Source: CAJCJE01 sp035948315
GTDB taxonomy: Bacteria > Actinomycetota > Actinomycetes > Mycobacteriales > Pseudonocardiaceae
DNA length: 64,000 nucleotides
Direction of reading: 5' to 3'
Assembly (NCBI GenBank): GCA_035948315.1
Contig: DASZJG010000045.1
Location: 59,667-123,666, forward strand
Position numbers and translations under genes: made by a program. Below are positions 7,029 through 14,818 of this stretch, piece by piece (within the stretch, counting starts at the first letter, position 1; each line of letters starts with the position of its first letter). The notes beneath the pieces are model-generated. The model was given only the letters and a program-made list of their open reading frames with translations, did not search any database and was not told the DNA's origin.

Positions 7029-9299
7029 TCAGCCGACCGGCCGCAGCTTCGACAGGATCGGCTCGACCATGGCGACGCCGAGCGCGTTGGCGTAGGCGAC
7101 GGCCGTCTCGTCGGTCCAGGTGCCGCTGACGCCGAGTTCCTGCGCGGCAGCGTCCTGGCCGAGTCGCCGGGTGTCGAAGCGGATGGTGCCCACCACCGTG
7201 CCGGAGGCGTCGCGCAGCGGCGCCGACTGAAGCGACTGGGGCGCATCGCTCACCGCACCGGGCACGTCCGAGGACAGGATCGGGATGGCGGCGCCGTCGG
7301 TGGTGATGGTGAAGGCGAGGTCGAGTGGCCGGTCGTCGCCGGCCAGATCCAGGTGGACGATCTGGTCGAAGTAGTGGTGGAAGCGGGTGTTGGCGCGACC
7401 GCGCCGGTCCCACAGGTAGGTGCCGTCGGTCGACGTGTGCCCGGCGACCGCGACGTCCAGCCGAAGCGGGGCGTCGGCGAGCACGGGAGCGGCCGGAGTC
7501 AGGGCGACGTCGAACACCGAGACCGCGACGACCTCGCCGCCCAGGAGCCGGCAGGTCCGCCAGCCGAGCGTGACCAGCGACGCCAGCCACTGGCCGACCG
7601 AGGCCAGCAGCCCGTCGAACAGGCTCGCCCCCACCGACGCGGTCTCGGCCGTGGCGCTGCCGAGGTCGGCATAGACCCGGTCGATGCGGTCGTAGACGGC
7701 ACCGGGCGCGGGCGCACCGAAGGACGGCGTAATGGCGAGCGCCTGCATCAGCGCGTCGCGGAAGATGCCGGGGCCGATCTTGTGCACCACGTCGATGATC
7801 GAGCTCGGCCACCCCGACTTCGCCGGACCGCCGGAGGCCAGCAGCCCTGCCATCGTCGCGACCACCGCGGTCGCCGCCGTGCCCGCCTGGTCGAGCACCG
7901 GATACTCGGGTGTCGCGAGGTAGAACTTCTCGCCGTCGCCGACCCAGAACTCCTGCCGCGCGCCGGTCTGGGTGACGAGCCGCAGATCGAACAGGTAGGT
8001 GTCGTCGTCGGCCGGTGGCACCTTGTCCACCGCGGTCACCGCGACCGGAACCGGCGACGTCGCCGGGCCCGGTCCACGGGAGAGCAGCAGGCTCCCGGCC
8101 GTCAGTGCGCCGATGCCGTCCTCGCTGAGCGTCGGAACGGCGGCCGCCAACGCGCTCGGCTCCATGGCCAGCACCAGCGGTGGTGCGCCGGACGGATCGG
8201 CGGGCGCCCCGTTGACGAACGGATGGGTGCTGGTGAAAACCGGACCGCCGCCGGTCAACCGGTAGAGCGGGCGGTCCGCGCGCAGCGGCTGCGCGAGGTA
8301 GGCGACCGTCGCGGTGCCGTCCCGGGTCAGCACGGTGTCGCCCGCCTTCATCCCGCGCAGCGGCACGGCGTGCCCGGCCCCGTCGAGCACCTGGGTGGAC
8401 CCGGTGAAACAGGAACCGCCGGGCGGACGGCGGTAGGGCGAGCCCGGCTGGCCGTTCGCGGTGAACTCGTAGGAGTTGCCGTTGGGCATCGGGGTCGATC
8501 CGTATTCGCTGTAGGAATAGGTCGACTCGGTGACCGGGCCCGAGCACACGGCGCGAATGTCGTTGACGTCGATGGTCGGCTTGTCCCGCAGTTCCTCCGC
8601 GTAGCCGCGCCAGGTCTGCTGGGTCACCGTCGAGGGTATCGGCAGTCCGTCGGCGACGAGTTCACCGATCAGCGCGTCCACCTCCGCGTCGGAGGCGCCG
8701 AGCGCCAGGTATTTGGCGTACTGGTTGAACATCTCCCAGTCCGGGCTGGTCCACATGCCCGCCTGGTACCACAGTTGGCGGTTGATCACGTTGCCCAGCA
8801 ACGCGTCGTGGAACTGCTGCTTGGCGGTCGCCGGGTTCACCTGCTGTAGCAGGGCGACCAGGGGGTTGTAGGTGGCCGCGAGGACGCGCGAGTACGCGCG
8901 GGCGGACTGCGCGCGCAGTTGGGCGTTGAACGACGCGACATCGGCGTCGATCTTGGCGGACAGCATCTGCCCTCGGATGTCGCTGCCCAGCTCCGCGATG
9001 GCCTGACACAGCACCGCGACGGCGAAGCCGCTCCACCACGACGCGTTCGGCCCGGTGTCGTTGACCATCGCGAGCAGCGGATCAGCCTGCCAGCTGCTGA
9101 AGAACACGCTGCGGAACGACGGGCCGGAGCCGAACGCCTGCGAGTAGTTCCCCGGCAGCGCGCTCTCCATCTTGTTGACGTAGAGCTGGTGCAGGCGCTG
9201 GCCCGCGGAGTAGTCGGGCATCAGGTTGACGAGGTTCTCGATGGTCGGATCGACGGCCCCCGCCAACTCGATGCTCGGACGGGCCACTGCGATGATCAT
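7029..9299 (-). CDS. Large unrecognised protein with an internal Hint (intein/hedgehog-like) module
   Basis: This 756-residue protein has no signal peptide. Residues ~1-290 are mostly helical and unrecognised. From Cys297 there is a clear Hint opening, SCFTGSTQVLDGAG, then GMKAGDTVLTRDG and the block-B motif T356-S-T-H359 followed by PF. The closing strands DDTYLFDLRLV and FWVGDGEKFYLAT occupy the usual place, but the terminal His-Asn of a splicing intein is missing, so N-terminal cleavage or ester formation is more likely than splicing. A helical stretch (~480-560) and a C-terminal beta-rich domain follow. The start is the ATG with GAGGAGG just upstream. It is second in an operon 74 bp behind another unrecognised 796-residue protein. 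A secreted or toxin-like role is a guess. Confidence 0.7.
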   Translation of the reverse strand: MIIAVARPSIELAGAVDPTIENLVNLMPDYSAGQRLHQLYVNKMESALPGNYSQAFGSGPSFRSVFFSSWQADPLLAMVNDTGPNASWWSGFAVAVLCQAIAELGSDIRGQMLSAKIDADVASFNAQLRAQSARAYSRVLAATYNPLVALLQQVNPATAKQQFHDALLGNVINRQLWYQAGMWTSPDWEMFNQYAKYLALGASDAEVDALIGELVADGLPIPSTVTQQTWRGYAEELRDKPTIDVNDIRAVCSGPVTESTYSYSEYGSTPMPNGNSYEFTANGQPGSPYRRPPGGSCFTGSTQVLDGAGHAVPLRGMKAGDTVLTRDGTATVAYLAQPLRADRPLYRLTGGGPVFTSTHPFVNGAPADPSGAPPLVLAMEPSALAAAVPTLSEDGIGALTAGSLLLSRGPGPATSPVPVAVTAVDKVPPADDDTYLFDLRLVTQTGARQEFWVGDGEKFYLATPEYPVLDQAGTAATAVVATMAGLLASGGPAKSGWPSSIIDVVHKIGPGIFRDALMQALAITPSFGAPAPGAVYDRIDRVYADLGSATAETASVGASLFDGLLASVGQWLASLVTLGWRTCRLLGGEVVAVSVFDVALTPAAPVLADAPLRLDVAVAGHTSTDGTYLWDRRGRANTRFHHYFDQIVHLDLAGDDRPLDLAFTITTDGAAIPILSSDVPGAVSDAPQSLQSAPLRDASGTVVGTIRFDTRRLGQDAAAQELGVSGTWTDETAVAYANALGVAMVEPILSKLRPVG

Positions 9300-9373
9300 C
9301 GATCCTCCTCTCGTGACTCGGGTTTCGGACAGGGAGTCGAGCCGGCCCGCGCGGGCCGGCTCGTCGAACACAC

Positions 9374-11764
9374 TCAGGCCATCGCGTAGCCGTGCTGCTC
9401 CATCGGTCCGTTCACGAACTGGGTGATCGGGTCCGGCGGCGGCTTCGGCGGGTCGATCAGGTTCCAGATGAACTGGACCAGCACGATGATCACGCCGATC
9501 GCGGCGATGGCGAGACCGGCGGGCCCGGCCCACGCGAAGCTCAACAGCTCGAAGCCGATCAGCACCACGCTCGCCAACGCGACGAAGGTGTTCAGCGACT
9601 CGAACACGATGTCGCGCACGTCACCCGACCGGACCGCGTCGTAGAGCGTGACGGCCGCCAACACCAGACCGGCGACGGCCATCGCGGGCCCGATGCGCCG
9701 CGCCATGAACTCCGCCGAGTTCTCGCCGAACACGGACACGAACGCCCGCCCGGTCGCGCCCTGCGGAACGACCCGGCCGCCCTCCTGGAACCAGGTGGCG
9801 AGGTCACCGGCGAAAGTGCGGAACGCGCCACCCGCGGCGGCCTGCGAGTAGTTCGTCAGGAACCGGCCGACACCGAGGGACATCAGCTTCTCGATGCCCT
9901 TCACCAGCATCCCCAGCGCCAGGACGCCCATGTTGACCTCTTCGGTGACGGTCTTCGGCGTCTGCGGGCTCTTGCTGTCCTGCACGATCGAGTAGATCAG
10001 GAAGCCCGCCGACGCGCCGTAGAACATCATCGCCATGACGCCCTTGATCTTGCCGCCCGTCGTCAGCGCGGTCCACGCCTGGTACTGGCCAGGCGGGAGG
10101 AGTGCTGCGATGGCCGCCGCCGCGGCCCCGTCCCCGGCGAGCTGCTGCAAGGTCTTCTTCAACTGGTAGGCGGTCAGCGCGGTCGAGATGGCGTCCACCA
10201 GTTGCACGATCGAGTCGGTCGTGGTGACCAGCGTCTTGAGCAGCTCCTGGTTCGCCAGGGCCGCCTCCTGCTGGACCTGGTCCATCACACCCGGGTCGAC
10301 CTTGCCCGCGATGGCGTTCTCGATCATCGCCTGGAGGAACGGCTTGAGGTCCTCCGACCACACCGACTTCGAGTAGTTCACGCCGAGCAGCGCGCCGTAG
10401 GCGATCGACATGAACTGGGTGCCGTAGTCCTTGTCCGGCGCCAGCACCTGCAACTTGACGTACCACTCGTACATGCGGGTCTTGACGTTGTCGAACTGGC
10501 TGCTGGCCACCTGGAGCTGCCAGGTGATCAGGTTCGCAGTATCGCTGAGCCAGTTGAAGTAGTCCAGTGCCCACTGCCCGGGGTTGTTGTCCAGGTACGG
10601 CTGCATCAGCGCGACGCCGTCGCGATAACCCTGGATGTAGAGGGCGTTGCTCGCCTCCTGGTACTGCGGACCGGCAGTCGTGCTCTTGCCCATGTCCTGC
10701 CAGGCGGTCGTCATCTTGTCGTTGTTGATCCGGTTGATCAGATCCTTGTACGCCGGGCTGGTGCCGAGGTTGTCGTAGAGCATCTGGCCCGTGCCCAGGA
10801 CGGCGTTGTCGGTGAAGAACTGCTTGGAGCTGGTGAACACCTGCTGCACGCCTGCGGGCAGCGTGTAGGGGTGGCCGTAGATCCCGTTGACCCACTGCGA
10901 ATCCAGCGCGTTCACCAGACACTTGTTGAAGTAGCTGCCGCAGGTCGTCTGCGCGAAGTCGACGGTGACCTGCTTGCCCGTGCTGTCGGTGACGATCTGG
11001 ATGGAGGAGATGTTGTCCAGGTCCTGCAAGGACATCGTGGCAGCCGGCGTCGCGGTCGCGAGCGCGGTCACGCGGGTGGCCCGCGCCGCGTGCGCCGCGG
11101 TCAGTGCCGGTGACGGCTCGGTGCCACCGCGCCAGTCGAAGTCGTTGCCGTCGTTGTCGGTCAGGCTGCCGGCGAAGGAGTGGTTGCCCGAGGCCAGCAC
11201 GATGTCGAAGGTGTCAGTGTTGAAGGGATATGCGATCTGGATGGGCATTTGCAGCGTGGTTTCGCCCTTGGCCCGGTCGACCTTGGACACCGTGACGCGA
11301 TCGGTCAGGTCCTCGTCGCCCAATGTGTAGTGAACCTTCAGCGCGCCATCGACCCACTCGGTGGAAATCGTGAAGTCGTCCCAGTTCTCGAACGGCGCGG
11401 ACGGATTGGCCTTGGGGCGCCGCTGGGTGTGATAGACCTCGGTCAATGCCGTTCCGCGCACTGCCTGCGGTGTTCCGCCCTGTGTGGACATCGTGCCGAC
11501 GACGGCGGCACCGCCGTCGGTCAGATTGAACCTGGCCCGGAAAGTGGGATCGTCGGCCTTGCCCCGGATCAACAACGCGTGGTTTGCGCCGTGATAGTCG
11601 ACGGTGTGGATGTGTTGCCCACCGTACATGACCATATCCCGCATCACGACAAGCTGGCCATGGGACACCCAGGTGTTACCGTTGTGAACCTCGATGTCGT
11701 AGACGCGTTCGTGCGCGACGCGGGCGTCACTCAAGTCGAAGGTGACGGGTCGATTGAGAGGCAT
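9374..11764 (-). CDS. Large unrecognised protein with beta-rich N-terminus and hydrophobic C-terminal helices
   Basis: This 796-residue protein resembles nothing I know. Residues ~1-200 look like a beta sandwich (repeated alternating strands such as WVSHGQLVVMRDMVMYGGQ). A linker rich in Ala/Thr follows, then a long helical middle (~280-580) rich in Gln, Tyr and Trp. Hydrophobic helices appear late: GVMAMMFYGASAGFLIYSIV near 590, AMAVAGLVLAAVTLYDAV near 700, and a long pair near 735-780 ending before a Pro-rich PPKPPPDP tail. There is no signal peptide. The ATG is fixed by AAGGTGG 8 bases upstream. It heads the operon with the Hint-domain protein and is divergent from the isonitrile operon. 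Late hydrophobic hairpins after soluble domains recall pore-forming toxins, but this is only an impression. Confidence 0.65.
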   Translation of the reverse strand: MPLNRPVTFDLSDARVAHERVYDIEVHNGNTWVSHGQLVVMRDMVMYGGQHIHTVDYHGANHALLIRGKADDPTFRARFNLTDGGAAVVGTMSTQGGTPQAVRGTALTEVYHTQRRPKANPSAPFENWDDFTISTEWVDGALKVHYTLGDEDLTDRVTVSKVDRAKGETTLQMPIQIAYPFNTDTFDIVLASGNHSFAGSLTDNDGNDFDWRGGTEPSPALTAAHAARATRVTALATATPAATMSLQDLDNISSIQIVTDSTGKQVTVDFAQTTCGSYFNKCLVNALDSQWVNGIYGHPYTLPAGVQQVFTSSKQFFTDNAVLGTGQMLYDNLGTSPAYKDLINRINNDKMTTAWQDMGKSTTAGPQYQEASNALYIQGYRDGVALMQPYLDNNPGQWALDYFNWLSDTANLITWQLQVASSQFDNVKTRMYEWYVKLQVLAPDKDYGTQFMSIAYGALLGVNYSKSVWSEDLKPFLQAMIENAIAGKVDPGVMDQVQQEAALANQELLKTLVTTTDSIVQLVDAISTALTAYQLKKTLQQLAGDGAAAAAIAALLPPGQYQAWTALTTGGKIKGVMAMMFYGASAGFLIYSIVQDSKSPQTPKTVTEEVNMGVLALGMLVKGIEKLMSLGVGRFLTNYSQAAAGGAFRTFAGDLATWFQEGGRVVPQGATGRAFVSVFGENSAEFMARRIGPAMAVAGLVLAAVTLYDAVRSGDVRDIVFESLNTFVALASVVLIGFELLSFAWAGPAGLAIAAIGVIIVLVQFIWNLIDPPKPPPDPITQFVNGPMEQHGYAMA

Positions 11765-12156
11765 AGTTATAACCACCTTGAATGAAAACATTCCCCGAAG
11801 AAACACCAAATAAACCGGGCAAACCTGCCCGAGAAGAAGCCATTTCATATGGCGTGACATGTTTCAGATCGTGCCGCGAGATAATTAAAGGAAGTGACCG
11901 TCGAGCGTTGCTCGTAGCCCGTCTACTTCAACGCATCTTCATACCTTCTTCCCAACAAGCACTTCCTCCTGTCCTTCGCCCGAGCAGGGCACCGCGTTAT
12001 CCGGCATTCGGGTGACGGGCGAAACGACGATGGCCGAACGATCACCGGCGTGATCACGAAGTGGACCGCTGCCAGGGTCGGAATTGGCCATGGACTCTCA
12101 GTGGCCGGTGCAGCAGTCTTGCCGCCTGGTCACGGGAAAGGTTGGTGATATGCGAA
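11765..12156. promoter_or_regulatory. Divergent promoter region of the isonitrile and Hint-protein operons
   Basis: This 392-bp gap separates two divergent operons. Its left half is markedly A+T-rich for this genome. A strong palindrome, GATCAC-CGGC-GTGATC (12040-12055), extended by an overlapping CGTGATCACG (12049-12058), lies about 100 bp before the KASIII start and is a plausible operator. No coding sequence is evident. Confidence 0.5.
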
Positions 12157-13143
12157 ATGTCCGCGATTCTGTGCGGGGTCGGTGGCTATGTGCCCGCCTC
12201 GGTGACGACGAATGCCGACCTTGCCGAAAGACTCGACACAACGGATGAATGGATTCGTTCGCGTACCGGGATTCGTCAACGCCATGTGGTGGCGAGCGGC
12301 GAGAGCACCTCGGATCTCGCGGTGCGGGCCGGTGCGGCGGCATTGAAGTCCGCTGGCGTGGACTCGGTCGACCTGGTGGTGCTCGCCACCACGACTCCGG
12401 ACCACCCGTGCCCGGCGACCGCGCCGGCCGTCGCCCGCGCGCTGGGCCTGGACCGGGTCGCCGCCTTCGACCTGAGCGCGGTGTGCAGCGGATTCGTCTA
12501 CGGACTGGCGACGGTGGCGGGATTTCTGGAAACCGGCTTGGCCGAGCGGGTGTTGCTGATCGGGGCTGACACCTTCTCCACGATCATCGATCCGACCGAC
12601 CGCGGCACGGCGGCGGTGTTCGGCGACGGCGCGGGCGCGGTGGTGCTGCGTCGGGGAACCGACGACGAACCGGGCGCGCTGCTGGCCTTCGACCTCGGCA
12701 GTGACGGGGACCTGACCGAGCTGATCACGGTCCGCGCGGGCGGGTCGAAATACCCACTCTCCGTCGGGACGATGACCACCGCCGACCATCGGTTCGCCAT
12801 GCAGGGCAAGGCCGTCTACCGGCAGGCGACGCGCTGGATGACCGCCTCGGCCAACGCCGTGCTGGCGCGGCTGGGCTGGCAACCGGGCGACGTGGACTGC
12901 TTCGTCGGCCATCAGGCGAACCAACGAATTCTGGAAGCCGTCGGCCGCGACCTGGGCGTCGCGCCCGATCGAGTTTTCATGAATGTCGACCGGGTCGGCA
13001 ACACCGTCGCCGCGTCGATTCCGCTCGCGCTGGCCGACGCGAGCGCCGCGGGCGTGCTGCGGCCCGGCGACAAGGTGGTGCTCACCGCGTTCGGCGGCGG
13101 CACCACCTGGGGCTCGGTCGCCCTGATCTGGCCCGAACTGTGA
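12157..13143 (+). CDS. Beta-ketoacyl-ACP synthase III (FabH-like)
   Basis: This 328-residue thiolase-fold enzyme condenses an acyl-CoA starter with a (malonyl-)ACP. The full Cys-His-Asn triad is present: Cys110 in SAVCSGFVYGL, His252 in GHQANQRILE and Asn282 in VGNTVAAS. The C-terminal glycine loop GGGTTWGS is also normal. ATG at 12157 gives a family-length N-terminus; an in-frame GTG at 12145 with GGGA upstream is possible. It heads the isonitrile operon, directly before a dedicated ACP. Known Sco/Rv0096-0101-type clusters, as I recall them, lack a KASIII, so it may build or extend the acyl chain on the neighbouring ACP. Housekeeping fabH duplication is less likely in this context. Confidence 0.9.
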   Translation: MSAILCGVGGYVPASVTTNADLAERLDTTDEWIRSRTGIRQRHVVASGESTSDLAVRAGAAALKSAGVDSVDLVVLATTTPDHPCPATAPAVARALGLDRVAAFDLSAVCSGFVYGLATVAGFLETGLAERVLLIGADTFSTIIDPTDRGTAAVFGDGAGAVVLRRGTDDEPGALLAFDLGSDGDLTELITVRAGGSKYPLSVGTMTTADHRFAMQGKAVYRQATRWMTASANAVLARLGWQPGDVDCFVGHQANQRILEAVGRDLGVAPDRVFMNVDRVGNTVAASIPLALADASAAGVLRPGDKVVLTAFGGGTTWGSVALIWPEL

Positions 13144-13163
13144 ACAGGAACGAGGAGGGAACA

Positions 13164-13412
13164 GTGGAACAGGAAAAGATACGCGCGATGGTCGTCGAGT
13201 TCGTACGTGGCGTGGACGGCGTGACCGAAAAGGTGTCGACCACCGCGAGTTTCGAGGAACTCGGCGTCGATTCGATGAGCACGATCGACCTGCTGATGAA
13301 GGTCGAGCGCGAGTTCGGCATCGAGGTGCCGGACGAGCGGTTGCCCATGATCGTCAACATCCAGGACCTGGTGAATTTCGTCGCGTCAGCGCAACAGGAG
13401 GTCAGGCCATGA
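13164..13412 (+). CDS. Acyl carrier protein (first of two)
   Basis: This 82-residue carrier protein has the phosphopantetheine serine in GVDSMSTIDLLMKVE, preceded by the usual FEELG and followed by the acidic helix EREFGIEVPDE. The start is GTG at 13164, with GAGGAGG 6-12 bases upstream. It follows the KASIII gene by 20 bp and overlaps the oxygenase gene by 4 bp (ATGA), so translation is coupled. It probably carries the chain made by the KASIII, distinct from the ligase-linked ACP at 16361. Confidence 0.9.
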   Translation: MEQEKIRAMVVEFVRGVDGVTEKVSTTASFEELGVDSMSTIDLLMKVEREFGIEVPDERLPMIVNIQDLVNFVASAQQEVRP

Positions 13413-14281
13413 AGATCAACCCGCAGACCGGCGCGAAGTTCGGCGTCACGGTGGAGGGCTTTCACGCCGACACCGCGTCGGCAGCCGACATCACCGCCCT
13501 GAAGCAGGCCGTGTACACCAACAAGATCGCCGTGCTGAAGAACCAGGATCTCGATCCTCGTGCCTTCCTCGCGCTCGGCCGCAGGCTGGGCACCCCGGAG
13601 ACCTACTACGAGCCGATCTACCAGCACCCCGACGTGCCGGAGGTCTTCGTCTCCGCCAACGTCGAGCAGGACGGCAAGCAGGTCGGCGTGCCGAAGACCG
13701 GCAAGTTCTGGCACTCGGACTACCAGTTCATGCCGCGCCCGTTCGACATCACGCTGATCTACCCGCAGGTGGTGCCGACGAAGAACCGGGGCACGTACTT
13801 CATCGACATGGGCGCCGCCTACGAGAAGCTGAGTGAGGAACTCAAGATCGCGGTGAAGGACACCGTCGCCCTGGCCACCGTGCGCCGGTACTTCAAGATC
13901 CGGCCGACCGACGTGTACCGGCCCATCTCGGAGATCATCGAGGAGGTCGACCAGCGTACGCCGCCGATCGCCCGCCCCACCGCGCACGAGCACCCGCACA
14001 CCGGCGAAACCGTGCTCTACATCAGCGAAGGCTTCACAACGTCCATCAAGGACAGTGACGGCCGGGAACAGCCGGAGCTGCTCCGCGAACTGCTGACCGC
14101 CGCCGGGCAGCTGGACACCACCTACGAGCATGACGGCATCCACCTGCAGACCTTCGAAAAGGGCGACCTGCTGGTGTGGGACAACCGCAGCCTGGTGCAC
14201 CGCGCGCTGCACACGGCCACGCCGGAGCCGGCCGTCTCCTACCGGGTCACCGTCTACGACGACGAGGGAGTCGTGCGATGA
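13409..14281 (+). CDS. scoE-like: Fe(II)/2-oxoglutarate oxygenase, isonitrile-forming (ScoE/Rv0097 type)
   Basis: This 290-residue TauD-fold enzyme has the iron ligands His102 and Asp104 (FWHSDYQF) and distal His264 (SLVHRAL), with Arg279 (SYRV) for 2-oxoglutarate. Family knowledge: ScoE converts a 3-(carboxymethylamino)acyl substrate into the isonitrile by two oxidations and decarboxylation. The ScoE substrate-pocket residues I remember (Tyr96, Tyr97, Tyr101, Arg157, Lys193, His299, Arg310) have counterparts here at Tyr66, Tyr67, Tyr71, Arg127, Lys163, His268 and Arg279, a near-constant offset of 30-31. That makes isonitrile formation far likelier than generic taurine-type oxidation. It is coupled by ATGA overlaps to genes on both sides. 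Confidence 0.92.
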   Translation: MKINPQTGAKFGVTVEGFHADTASAADITALKQAVYTNKIAVLKNQDLDPRAFLALGRRLGTPETYYEPIYQHPDVPEVFVSANVEQDGKQVGVPKTGKFWHSDYQFMPRPFDITLIYPQVVPTKNRGTYFIDMGAAYEKLSEELKIAVKDTVALATVRRYFKIRPTDVYRPISEIIEEVDQRTPPIARPTAHEHPHTGETVLYISEGFTTSIKDSDGREQPELLRELLTAAGQLDTTYEHDGIHLQTFEKGDLLVWDNRSLVHRALHTATPEPAVSYRVTVYDDEGVVR

Positions 14282-14817
14282 CCGCCGCGTGCGCGGCGCG
14301 GCCGGTCAGCTTTCCCACTGACGAGGAGCTGCTGGCCAGGGCGCTGCGCCCGTACAAGCAGAACTGCCGGTACCTCAAGGCGATGACGATCTCGGTCGAC
14401 GGCAATGACGGTCACGTGCAGGGGCTGGCCGAGTTGGCCATCGGCGAGTCGTGCTACATCGACGACACCGGTCACCTCAACGCGGTCGAGGTCAACATCG
14501 CCTACAACCAGATGCTCTACTACCTCATCGCCACCTCGGTCCGGCAGCGGCTGGTCGGCGTGTTCGCGGACTGGAGCATGGCCGAGTTCTGGCGGCGCCA
14601 GCTCCCGGACATCCTGATCACCAGGCTAACGACCCGGTTCCGCCGTCCGATCGACCGAAGTGGTTTCTTCGGCGAGTTCGACCTGCGCTACGCGACCCGG
14701 CGCAAGCTCGCCCAGGCAGGCCCCGCGCTGACCGCGCTGGACACCGCGTTCCGGTTCTGGGACAGCAACGGTGGCCGCGCCGACGGCGAAGTCACGATAG
14801 CCGTTGGCGAGTCCTGA
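14278..14817 (+). CDS. scoD-like: ScoD/FcoT-like thioesterase-fold protein
   Basis: This 179-residue hot-dog-fold protein has the length and pattern of mycobacterial FcoT (Rv0098). Conserved features are RPYKQNCRYLKAM near residue 23, the SCYIDDTGHLNAVEVNIAYNQML stretch carrying the active-site Asn and Tyr residues, and FRRPIDRSGFFGEFDL towards the C-terminus. In isonitrile lipopeptide pathways this protein acts on the enoyl-ACP: it is credited with adding glycine to the beta carbon and/or releasing the product. It sits between the ScoE-like oxygenase (ATGA overlap) and the acyl-ACP ligase (1-bp gap), the same order as Rv0097-Rv0099. Confidence 0.88.
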   Translation: MTAACAARPVSFPTDEELLARALRPYKQNCRYLKAMTISVDGNDGHVQGLAELAIGESCYIDDTGHLNAVEVNIAYNQMLYYLIATSVRQRLVGVFADWSMAEFWRRQLPDILITRLTTRFRRPIDRSGFFGEFDLRYATRRKLAQAGPALTALDTAFRFWDSNGGRADGEVTIAVGES

Positions 14818-14818
14818 G

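Noticed and set aside
7029..9299. Functional splicing intein in the Hint-domain gene
   Set aside because: The terminal His-Asn and a following nucleophile are not found, and the flanking sequences do not join into one known protein.
12145..12147. GTG start for the KASIII gene
   Set aside because: Possible (GGGA 7 bases upstream) but gives an extra VICE extension; ATG at 12157 fits the family better.
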